A stretch of DNA of 64,000 nucleotides, taken from assembly GCA_965216725.1 (NCBI GenBank), contig CBDCGI010000021.1:1-64000 (forward strand), written 5' to 3'. Under the pieces are notes generated by a model. It searched no databases. It was not told the origin of the DNA and saw only the letters and a list, made by a program, of their open reading frames with translations. The position numbers and the translations under genes were made by a program. Shown in pieces: positions 52,554 to 60,481 of the stretch (the stretch's first letter is position 1; each line of letters starts with the position of its first letter). Origin of the DNA: JACZUI01 sp965216725. GTDB lineage: Bacteria > Actinomycetota > Acidimicrobiia > Spongiisociales > ZC4RG35.

Positions 52554-52554
52554 C

Positions 52555-53913
52555 TCAGCCGCCGACGACCGGGACCTTCTCCATCGCGGCTGCGATGCGC
52601 TCCTCGGGATACGCGTAGTCGACCAGGTCACCGGTGAGGAAGGCCGTGTAGGCGGCCATGTCGAAGTGACCGTGCCCCGACAGGTTGAAGACGATCACCT
52701 TCTCCTCCCCGTTCTCTTTGGCCTTCTCGGCCTCGATCATGGCCGAGGCCACCGCGTGCGTCGGCTCCGGTCCGGGGATGATGCCTTCGGCCCGGGCGAA
52801 CTGGATCGCCTTGGCGAACGTCTCGGTCTGATGAAGTGACTCGGCCTCGATGACACCCTGATCGACCAACAGCGATACCAGCGGTGCCATCCCGTGGTAG
52901 CGCAAGCCTCCGGCATGGATCGGATCGGGGATGAAATCATGTCCGAGGGTGTGCATGAGAACCAGCGGCACCATGCCTGCGGTGTCACCATGGTCGTACT
53001 GGTAGCTGCCGCGGGTGAGTGTCGGCGCGGCCGCCGGTTCGACTGCCCTGATCACCGGGTCCATCGTCCCCGCCATCTTCTCCCTGGCAAATGGGAATGC
53101 GAAGCCGGCGAAGTTGGACCCGCCGCCGGCACAGCCGATGATCACGTCGGGCGTCTCGTCGACGAGAGCCAGTTGCTTCAGCGCCTCTTCGCCGATGACG
53201 GTCTGGTGCATCAACACATGATTGAGCACCGAGCCGAGCGAGTACTTGACGTCATCGTTGGTGGCCGCCACCTCAACCGCCTCCGAGATCGCGATACCGA
53301 GGCTCCCGGGAGTGTTCGGATCGGCTTCGAGGAAGGCTCGCCCCGACTGCGTTCTATCGGAAGGAGAGGGATAGATCGTGGCGCCGAAAGCCTCGATCAT
53401 GGCTTTCCGGTATGGCTTCTGGTCGTAAGAAGCCCGCACCATGTAGACCTCGCATTCGATTCCAAACAGGGCGCAAGCAAAAGACAGAGCCGAGCCCCAT
53501 TGTCCGGCGCCGGTCTCCGTCGCGATCTTCTTCACGCCCTCCTGAGCGTTGTAATAGGCCTGGGCGACGGCTGTGTTGGGCTTGTGGGAGCCCACTGGGG
53601 AAACCCCCTCGTACTTGTAATAGATGCGAGCGGGGCCGCCGATCAGCTCCTCCAGCCGGTTGGCCCGATACAACGGCGACGGCCGCCATAGGCGGTAGAC
53701 CTCGCGTACTGCCTCTGGGATCTCCACATACCGGTCTGACGACACCTCTTGGAGGATCAGCGCCATCGGAAACAGCGGGGCGAGATCGTCGGGCCCAACG
53801 GGCTCATGGGTGGCGGGATGGAGCACCGGAGAGGGCGCAACCGGAAGGTCGGGAACGATGTTGTACCAGTGAGTTGGAAGCTCAGCTTCCGGAAGCATGA
53901 TCTTTGTCGGCAT
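52555..53913 (-). CDS. TrpB2-type tryptophan synthase beta-like enzyme
   Basis: This 452-residue PLP protein begins MPTKIMLPEAELPTHWYNI, the start typical of TrpB2. The PLP lysine lies in GVSPVGSHKPNTAVAQAYYN, followed by ATETGAGQWGSALSFACALFG; the glycine-rich phosphate loop is IIGCAGGGSNFAG. TrpB2 proteins make tryptophan from indole and serine (or O-phosphoserine) and may salvage indole without the alpha subunit. No trpA or other trp gene is adjacent, which favours a stand-alone role. A much longer frame to 54237 overlaps the MBL gene and is rejected. Confidence 0.92.
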   Translation of the reverse strand: MPTKIMLPEAELPTHWYNIVPDLPVAPSPVLHPATHEPVGPDDLAPLFPMALILQEVSSDRYVEIPEAVREVYRLWRPSPLYRANRLEELIGGPARIYYKYEGVSPVGSHKPNTAVAQAYYNAQEGVKKIATETGAGQWGSALSFACALFGIECEVYMVRASYDQKPYRKAMIEAFGATIYPSPSDRTQSGRAFLEADPNTPGSLGIAISEAVEVAATNDDVKYSLGSVLNHVLMHQTVIGEEALKQLALVDETPDVIIGCAGGGSNFAGFAFPFAREKMAGTMDPVIRAVEPAAAPTLTRGSYQYDHGDTAGMVPLVLMHTLGHDFIPDPIHAGGLRYHGMAPLVSLLVDQGVIEAESLHQTETFAKAIQFARAEGIIPGPEPTHAVASAMIEAEKAKENGEEKVIVFNLSGHGHFDMAAYTAFLTGDLVDYAYPEERIAAAMEKVPVVGG

Positions 53914-53995
53914 GATCGGAACGAACCTACACCGCGGTCTCGACACGTGTACGGGTGCTACTGGGATATCTTGACGACAGCGACGAAAGGCCCCC

Positions 53996-54859
53996 GTGGC
54001 ACTCCATCCGATGATCAACCGCAGAGCAGCCATCGCCGACCTGGGACGCGCCGGGCTGGCGATCATGGTATTCGGCGCCGCCGCGTGCTCCGATAACGGC
54101 TCCGGCACTTCTTCCAGCCTGGGGACAGGAGAAACGTCGTCCACAGCGGGAGCAGGTGACACTATCTCCACCCGTGGCACCGAACCGGAGGGGACCACGT
54201 CAACAACCGGGGCAACGTCCAGCACCGTGGCCTTCACCGATCACACCTCGTGGCACCGAGTGGTCCTGGGAGGGGTCTCCGCCTACATCCTGTACCGCGA
54301 TGGCGAGGGAGCCCTTGTCGACACAGGCAACCCTGGGAATGAGGGAGACATCGGCGCCGCTTTGGACGAGGTCGGCCTCGGTTGGGACTCGATCGGACAC
54401 GTCATCGTCACCCACAAGCACGGAGACCATGTCGGGAGCGCTGAGGCAATCGCCGGGCTCGCGCCCGGGGCGTCCTTCTACGCCGGCGACCAAGACGCTC
54501 GCTGGGTCAACGTCCCGGTGGCACCGACCATCGTCGGAGACAGAGACTCGGTATTCGACCTCAACATCGTCGAAACCCCGGGCCACACACCAGGACACTT
54601 GAGCGTTCACGACCCGGCATCGGGAATCCTGGTGGCGGGAGACTCGATGAATGGGGCCGGCTCGGGTGTTCAGGGCTCAGACTCCGGGGTGGGGGGCGCC
54701 AACCCACGATTCTCAGAGAACATGCTGGATGCCAACGATTCGATCAGGAAAATGGCCCAGCTCAACTTCGAGGTGGTTCTCTTCGGCCACGGTGAGCCGC
54801 TATTGGAAGGCGGCACTTCAGCCGTGCAATCGCTGGCCGCAACACTCCCCGACCTCTAG
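53996..54859 (+). CDS. Metallo-beta-lactamase-fold lipoprotein
   Basis: This 287-residue protein has a twin-arginine-like signal (INRRAAIADLGRAGLAIMVF) ending at the lipobox AAAC, then a Ser/Thr/Gly-rich linker of about 45 residues and an MBL domain. Zinc motifs: VIVTHKHGDHVGSAEA (HxHxDH), ETPGHTPGHLSVHD (His), ILVAGDSM (Asp) and LFGHGEP (final His). MBL-fold hydrolases of this type include lactonases and glyoxalase-II-like enzymes. Substrate unknown. Likely exported folded through Tat and lipid-anchored. The start may be GTG 53996 or ATG 54011. Confidence 0.82.
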   Translation: MALHPMINRRAAIADLGRAGLAIMVFGAAACSDNGSGTSSSLGTGETSSTAGAGDTISTRGTEPEGTTSTTGATSSTVAFTDHTSWHRVVLGGVSAYILYRDGEGALVDTGNPGNEGDIGAALDEVGLGWDSIGHVIVTHKHGDHVGSAEAIAGLAPGASFYAGDQDARWVNVPVAPTIVGDRDSVFDLNIVETPGHTPGHLSVHDPASGILVAGDSMNGAGSGVQGSDSGVGGANPRFSENMLDANDSIRKMAQLNFEVVLFGHGEPLLEGGTSAVQSLAATLPDL

Positions 54860-54881
54860 CTGCCGGGCACCAGCCGCCTAA

Positions 54882-56828
54882 TCAGTCCGTCGACACCGAC
54901 GCCTTGTCGGCGATTTCCTCCACGATGTCGGCATTGGCCAGGGTGGTCACGTCACCGAGCTGGCGCTGCTCCGAAATATCCTGCAGTAACCGTCTCATGA
55001 TCTTGCCGGACCGGGTCTTGGGCAGGTCATTCGTGAAGACGATCGACTTGGGCTTGGCGATCGGGCCCAGGGTTGCCGCGACATGGTCACGCAACTCTGC
55101 GAGAAGGGCGTCGTCTCCGGTCACCGATCCGCGAAGGGTCACGAAGGCGGCAATCGCCTGACCCGTGAGCTCGTCCTTACGTCCGACAACGGCCGCCTCG
55201 GCCACCGCCTTGTGGGACACGAGTGCCGACTCCACCTCAGTTGTCGAGATGTTGTGACCCGAGACCAGCATGATGTCGTCAACCCGGCCTAGCAGCCAGA
55301 AGTACCCGTCCTCATCGCGCTTACACCCGTCGCCGGGAAAGTACTTGCCCGGGAACCTCGACCAATAGGTGTCTATGTATCGCTGGTCGTCGCCGTAGAT
55401 GGTTCTTGCCATCGAAGGCCACGGTCTGGTGATGACGAGGAACCCGCCACCGCCCAGCGGTACAGGATCGCCGGCCTCATCTACCACATCAGCAGCGATT
55501 CCCGGGAAGGGAAATGTCGCCGACCCCGGCTTGGTCGCGGTCACTCCAGGCAGCGGGGTGAGCATGATTCCCCCGGTTTCGGTCTGCCACCAGGTGTCGA
55601 CGATCGGGCAGGTCTCTCCTCCGATCATCTGGTGGTACCAGATCCAGGCCTCAGGATTGATCGGCTCGCCAACCGTGCCCAGAAGTCGCAATGAGGAGAG
55701 ATCGTGGCCGGCGACATGTTCGTCGCCCCACTTCATGAACGCACGGATCGCCGTGGGAGCGGTGTAGAACACCGTGACCTTGTACTCCTCGATGATCTGC
55801 CAAAGGCGGGCAAAGCCGGGGTAGTTCGGGGCGCCCTCATACATCACACTGGTCGTTCGGTTGGCGAGGGGGCCGTAGACGATATAGCTGTGACCGGTGA
55901 CCCAGCCGATATCGGCCGCACACCAATAGACGTCGTCATCCGGCTTGATATCGAACACATACGAGTGTGTTGTGGTGATCCCGGTCAGGTATCCGCCCTG
56001 GGTGTGGACGATTCCCTTCGGCTTGCCGGTGGTACCCGAGGTGTAGAGGATGTAGAGCGGGTCCTCGGCGTTGAGCACAACCGGTTCGCACTCGTCGGAT
56101 AGGCCCTCCACGAGGTCGTGCCACCAGACGTCCCGGCCCTCGACCATGTCCGCCCCATGGTCGGTCCGCCGCAAGACCACGACATGACTGACATCGGGAG
56201 TCGACCGCAGGGCCACATCGGTGTTGGACTTGAGCGGGACGACCGAACCACCACGCCAGGCGCCATCCTGGGTGATGACCACCCGGGCATCGGCGTCGAG
56301 AATCCGGGAGGAAAGGGCCTCAGAGGAAAAACCTCCGAACACAACGGAGTGAACCAAACCCAGCCTGGCACACGCCAGCATCGCCACCGGCAGCTCGGGC
56401 ACCATCCCCATGTAGATGGCCACCCGGTCACCCTTGGTCAGACCCAGACTGGCGAGTCCGTTGGCAAACCTGCTCACCTCTCCGAGAAGATCGTCGTAAG
56501 TGAGGGTCCTCGTGTCTCCCGGCTCCCCGATCCAGTGGTAGGCGACCTGATCGCCGTGCCGCTCGACATGGCGGTCGAGGCAATTGAAGGAGAGGTTCAG
56601 CTCACCATCTGAGAACCACTTGAAGAACGGAGGATTGGAATCGTCGAGCCCGCTACTCGGCTCGCTGTACCAAGTGATCCTGTCCCGGGCTTGTTTCAGC
56701 CAAAACGCTTCGAAGTCGAGCTCGGCCTCTTCGTGGACGCCGGGCTTGGCATTGGCCTGATTGGTGAAATGCGCCGCGGGAGAAAAGGTTCGGTCTTCAC
56801 GTAACAGGTTCTCCAGAGCTTCCGACAT
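54882..56828 (-). CDS. acs: Acetyl-CoA synthetase
   Basis: This 648-residue AMP-forming ligase activates acetate to acetyl-CoA. ATG 56828 follows GGAGG at good spacing (another ATG lies 6 nt before). Motifs: LYILYTSGTTGKPKGIVHTQGGYL (AMP-binding), DTWWQTETGGIMLTPLPG (acetate pocket Trp), YFWLLGRVDDIMLVSGHN and the acetylatable lysine in LPKTRSGKIMRRLL near the C-terminus. The start overlaps the tail of the Lnt-like gene by 32 bp, so the pair is probably co-transcribed. Confidence 0.95.
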   Translation of the reverse strand: MSEALENLLREDRTFSPAAHFTNQANAKPGVHEEAELDFEAFWLKQARDRITWYSEPSSGLDDSNPPFFKWFSDGELNLSFNCLDRHVERHGDQVAYHWIGEPGDTRTLTYDDLLGEVSRFANGLASLGLTKGDRVAIYMGMVPELPVAMLACARLGLVHSVVFGGFSSEALSSRILDADARVVITQDGAWRGGSVVPLKSNTDVALRSTPDVSHVVVLRRTDHGADMVEGRDVWWHDLVEGLSDECEPVVLNAEDPLYILYTSGTTGKPKGIVHTQGGYLTGITTTHSYVFDIKPDDDVYWCAADIGWVTGHSYIVYGPLANRTTSVMYEGAPNYPGFARLWQIIEEYKVTVFYTAPTAIRAFMKWGDEHVAGHDLSSLRLLGTVGEPINPEAWIWYHQMIGGETCPIVDTWWQTETGGIMLTPLPGVTATKPGSATFPFPGIAADVVDEAGDPVPLGGGGFLVITRPWPSMARTIYGDDQRYIDTYWSRFPGKYFPGDGCKRDEDGYFWLLGRVDDIMLVSGHNISTTEVESALVSHKAVAEAAVVGRKDELTGQAIAAFVTLRGSVTGDDALLAELRDHVAATLGPIAKPKSIVFTNDLPKTRSGKIMRRLLQDISEQRQLGDVTTLANADIVEEIADKASVSTD

Positions 56829-58329
56829 CCTCATCCTCCTCGATCGAAATGGCGCGGGGCGAACCTACCAGCCAGCGTCTGACCACCCACAGCAGGAACG
56901 CGGCCGACGCCATGGTCCAAATCACCACGTCTCCGTAGCGTGCATACGGCGTTTTGCCCCGATAAACGCCGATCCTGGCATCCAACAATTCCATGGTGGC
57001 GAAACCCGTCTCTTCGGACAGCCCACCGTTCTCGTCGATGAACACAGACTTGCCGGTGACGGCAGCGTGGACCACTTGGACTCCAAGTTCGGTAGCTCTC
57101 ATCCGCGTCATCCCTATGAACTGGTCGGCGGCGGGGGTTGTCTCATATGAGCCCTCGTTGGTGGCCACCACGACCATTGAGGCCCCGTCGATCACATGCT
57201 CGCGGGCGTATCGGGAGAATCCGCCCTCAAACGAGATCACCGAGCCCAAGTTGAGCCCGCCCTGGTCGAAAACCACCGGCCCGTCACCGCGAATCATGTC
57301 GCGCGGCACCGCACTCAACGCGGGGATCCAGTCGAAGAGAGGCCGCAACGGTATGTATTCCCCAAAGGGGACGGGGTGCTGTTTGCGGTATTCGCCAACG
57401 ATCTCCCCGGCAGGGTTGAACACGACGTTGGCATTCACCCACTCCTCCTCACTGAGAGGACGATCGGTTCCTACCAGGAACCAAGCCCCCAATCGACGAG
57501 CCTCTGCGCCAATGGCCTCGCCGATCTCGGCGTTGAGCACCGGATCCGCGTTCGTGGATCCCGTTGAGCTCTCCGGCCAGACAACCAGAGCTATGTCTCC
57601 GCTGGCAGCAATCGTGCGGGTCAAGTCGAGATGCTGTTGAAAAGTGCCGAGACGCTCATCGGGGGGGCACGTCTCGTATGGACATGGCGTCGAGCCCTGG
57701 ACGATGATCACCCGACCCGGACTCTCACCGTCGACATGGGTATTGGAGACCTGGAGGTAGCCCCAGTAACCAGCAACCCCCAAGACGGCAATCAGGCCCA
57801 GGGCAGGCCAACTCACGTTGGACGACACGAGCAAGGCGAGCCACGCGGCGATCATCACCACGAGAATCGTCAAGCCCGTGGTGCCGAACGTCACCGACGG
57901 CCCTCTGGACCAAGAGGCGTCGGAGAGGGCGTATCCGGCCGCTCCCCATTCCAGGCCACCGACGGGAAACCGGTATCGCACCATCTCCATCAGCGCCCAG
58001 CCACCAACGGCAAACGTGAACCAGACCAGTGGTGGATCGTCGCCGCGTCCGCTGAGCCAGTAGGCGTACCCAACCAGGAATGCCGCCTGGACCAGCACCA
58101 GAGGAATCACGGCGATGATGCCCAGCTTCGAGAGCCACCACATCAGGCCCCCGAAAAAGGCGACACCGTAGACCAGGCCCACGGTCAGCCCTTCCCGCCG
58201 GTCGGCCGCCTGCCGAATCGCCAAGAAGAACAAGCTGATGCCCGCCACAACGAGCCAGCCGGGCCCGAACGGGGGAAAGGCGAGCACCGAAACCACCGCT
58301 CCGACAAGGGCGAGGACGATGTGAATCAC
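56797..58329 (-). CDS. lnt: Apolipoprotein N-acyltransferase-like protein with Ser at the catalytic Cys position
   Basis: Lnt adds the third acyl chain to lipoproteins at the periplasmic side of the membrane. The 510-residue protein (GTG 58329; a longer frame starts at 58377) has seven or eight hydrophobic segments and a nitrilase-like domain. The catalytic Glu (VVWPESSTGS) and Lys (EYRKQHPVPFGEYIPLR) are present. Where E. coli has ICYE with the nucleophilic Cys387, this protein has VISFEGGF, encoded ATC-TCG-TTT-GAG, so the cysteine is replaced by serine. The rest (NEGSYETTPAADQFIGMTRMRATELG) fits Lnt. It may use a different nucleophile, be inactive, or have another activity. Confidence 0.82.
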   Translation of the reverse strand: MIHIVLALVGAVVSVLAFPPFGPGWLVVAGISLFFLAIRQAADRREGLTVGLVYGVAFFGGLMWWLSKLGIIAVIPLVLVQAAFLVGYAYWLSGRGDDPPLVWFTFAVGGWALMEMVRYRFPVGGLEWGAAGYALSDASWSRGPSVTFGTTGLTILVVMIAAWLALLVSSNVSWPALGLIAVLGVAGYWGYLQVSNTHVDGESPGRVIIVQGSTPCPYETCPPDERLGTFQQHLDLTRTIAASGDIALVVWPESSTGSTNADPVLNAEIGEAIGAEARRLGAWFLVGTDRPLSEEEWVNANVVFNPAGEIVGEYRKQHPVPFGEYIPLRPLFDWIPALSAVPRDMIRGDGPVVFDQGGLNLGSVISFEGGFSRYAREHVIDGASMVVVATNEGSYETTPAADQFIGMTRMRATELGVQVVHAAVTGKSVFIDENGGLSEETGFATMELLDARIGVYRGKTPYARYGDVVIWTMASAAFLLWVVRRWLVGSPRAISIEEDEDVGSSGEPVT

Positions 58330-58375
58330 GAGATCAGGGTAGGGACCGCTGCCGAGGTAGAGGTACCGTAGTTTC

Positions 58376-59182
58376 ATGTGGGAAGGTGATGTTTGGGTAG
58401 CGGTCAGGGCCGCAAGAGCCGGTGCGGACGTCGTAGCCCCCGGCTTTCACTCCCACCAGGACACCGAGCTCAAGGGCGAGGTCGACCCGGTAACGGAGAT
58501 CGACCGGCACGCCGAGACGGCCATCCGCCGCGCCATCGCGTCTCATTTCCCCAAAGACCAGATCCTGGGCGAAGAAGAAGGTGGCCCTCCATGGGACCGT
58601 GGCCGGGTCTGGATCGTGGATCCGCTGGACGGGACGGTGAATTTCGTTCACGGAATCCCGCACGTGGCTGTCTCCGTCGCCTTGTGGCAAGACGGGTCAC
58701 CCCTGGTTGGAGTCATCATCGACGTCGTCAGAGACGAGGAGTACGTGGCAGTGCTCGGTGAGGGCGCCACGGTCAACGGCAGGCGCCTGACTGTGTCCGA
58801 CACGACCCGACTCGAGGATTCCCTGGTGGTAACCGGGTTTCCCTACGACCGGCGTCAGCACGCTCGGGCCTACCTGGACGTTGTGGAGGCTGTGATGCTG
58901 AAGTCGAGAGGAACCAGACGAATCGGGTCCGCTGCCTTGGACCTCGCTTGGGTGGCCAATGGTCGATTTGATGCTTACTGGGAGCATGGCGGCGCTCACG
59001 GCGTGAAACCTTGGGACCTGGCAGCTGGTGTGCTCCTGGTGACCGAGGCCGGAGGCACGGTGACCGATCACGTCGGTGAGGTCAATCGACTGACGACGTC
59101 TGCGATCGTGGCCAGCAACGGCAAGGTCCACGAAGAGCTACGGGAAATCGTCGCCGCCACCATGCCGGAACATTTGGCCTGA
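58376..59182 (+). CDS. Inositol monophosphatase-family phosphatase
   Basis: This 268-residue Mg2+-dependent phosphatase has DPVTEIDRHAE, the ILGEEEG metal loop, the family signature WIVDPLDGTVNFVHGIPH and a C-terminal HGVKPWDLAAGVLLVTEAGG. Members hydrolyse inositol-1-phosphate, fructose-1,6-bisphosphate or related substrates. Substrate choice cannot be read here. It starts at ATG 58376, directly opposite the Lnt gene. The stop overlaps the next start (TGATG). Confidence 0.9.
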   Translation: MWEGDVWVAVRAARAGADVVAPGFHSHQDTELKGEVDPVTEIDRHAETAIRRAIASHFPKDQILGEEEGGPPWDRGRVWIVDPLDGTVNFVHGIPHVAVSVALWQDGSPLVGVIIDVVRDEEYVAVLGEGATVNGRRLTVSDTTRLEDSLVVTGFPYDRRQHARAYLDVVEAVMLKSRGTRRIGSAALDLAWVANGRFDAYWEHGGAHGVKPWDLAAGVLLVTEAGGTVTDHVGEVNRLTTSAIVASNGKVHEELREIVAATMPEHLA

Positions 59183-60423
59183 TGTTCCACGACCACCACT
59201 TCCACCCCCTGGGGTACGTGCAGTTGGTCGGCGGCTTGGAGCTGTTTGAAAGCCCCGACATGGCCACACTTCTTAGAGAAGTTGCCGATTTTGCCATTGA
59301 GAGCGAAGGACCACTGATCGGGCAGCGAGTCAACGACGAGACCCTCGCCGAAGGGCGCCTCCCCACTCGATCCGACATCGACGATGTGGTGCCCGATAGG
59401 CCGGTGCTTCTCTATCGATACTGCGGGCACATCGCCATGGCCAACAGCGCGGCCCTTGCTCTCGCCGGCGTCGACGCGTCGATGCCCGACCCGCCAGGGG
59501 GGACCCTTGACCGGGATCCGTCCGGGAAGCCAACCGGCGTTCTTCGGGAGACTGCGATTGCCCTGGTGAGCGAGCGTCTGGAGCCGCTGGTCAGCCAACC
59601 CAGCGACACGGAGGTGCTGGGAGCCCTGAGCGGGCTGGTCGACTTGGGGTTGGGGTCGGTGACCGGGATCGTCTCGGCCAGCGATCCTTTCTGGTGCGGA
59701 GTCGGCGACGAGCTCGAGACGATGTGTCGTCTCGCCCAAGACCTGCCGCTCGATGTCTTGCTGTTTGTGACGGCCGAAGATCCGGCAACCCTGGTGGATG
59801 CGGAGTCCAGGATCCGCCAGGCCGGCGGACGAATCCGCTTCGGGGGATGGAAGGATTGGTCGGACGGGAGCTTCGGGGGCCACACGGCTGCCATGCATGA
59901 GCCCTACGACGACATGACCGAGGAACGCGGCCTGATCAGGCTCGATGCCGCTCACGCCATTGCAATGGGTGAGACCTCCCTCGGTCTCGGTGGGAGCGTG
60001 GCACTTCACGCAATTGGCGACCGTGCCAATGACCTCGTGCTCGACATCCACGAGGAGCTGATCGACCGTGGTTGCGACCCGGGTCGGTTGCGTGTGGAGC
60101 ACGCCTCGATCCTCACACCCGAGGCGGTGGAGCGGATGGGCCGGCTCGGGGTCACCGCGTCGGTGCAACCGGTCTTTCTCGCCTCTGAGGAGGACTGGCT
60201 GGTGAAACGTCTCGGAGAACAGCGTATGGATCGGGCATACCCCTTCCGATCTTTGGCCGAGGCAGGTACTCGTGTGATCGCCGGAAGCGATGCCCCTGTG
60301 GAGCACCCAGACCCCAACGTTGGGCTGCGGGCCGCTGTCGGTCGCCACGGCATCAACCCGGCCGAATCCGTCGACGCCGCCACCGCGGAGAGTTGGTTCC
60401 GGCCACCCGCGGAGCTCGCCTAA
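59182..60423 (+). CDS. YtcJ-like amidohydrolase lacking the usual N-terminal part
   Basis: This 413-residue protein begins directly at the metal site, MFHDHHFHPLGYVQL. Full YtcJ-type (Amidohydro_3) enzymes have about 60-70 residues of beta-sandwich before this. Other family features follow: YRYCGHIAMANSAALALAGV, GGTLDRDPSGKPTGVLRETA, FGGWKDWSDGSFGGHTAAM (lysine ligand region), VALHAIGDRAND and RVEHASILTPEAVERM, AGSDAPVEHPDPN. These enzymes hydrolyse amide or formamide bonds. TGATG coupling to the phosphatase gene makes the short start look genuine. The missing sandwich is unusual and may reflect a minimal form. Confidence 0.82.
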   Translation: MFHDHHFHPLGYVQLVGGLELFESPDMATLLREVADFAIESEGPLIGQRVNDETLAEGRLPTRSDIDDVVPDRPVLLYRYCGHIAMANSAALALAGVDASMPDPPGGTLDRDPSGKPTGVLRETAIALVSERLEPLVSQPSDTEVLGALSGLVDLGLGSVTGIVSASDPFWCGVGDELETMCRLAQDLPLDVLLFVTAEDPATLVDAESRIRQAGGRIRFGGWKDWSDGSFGGHTAAMHEPYDDMTEERGLIRLDAAHAIAMGETSLGLGGSVALHAIGDRANDLVLDIHEELIDRGCDPGRLRVEHASILTPEAVERMGRLGVTASVQPVFLASEEDWLVKRLGEQRMDRAYPFRSLAEAGTRVIAGSDAPVEHPDPNVGLRAAVGRHGINPAESVDAATAESWFRPPAELA

Positions 60424-60481
60424 TCCCATCAAAGGGCCGGGACACGCCCAAGGCGGGGGACGGATATACCCTCCGGGCCTC

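Noticed and set aside
52555..54237. Extended 560-residue form of the TrpB2 gene
   Set aside because: The extra N-terminus is antisense to the MBL lipoprotein gene. The conserved TrpB2 start is ATG 53913.
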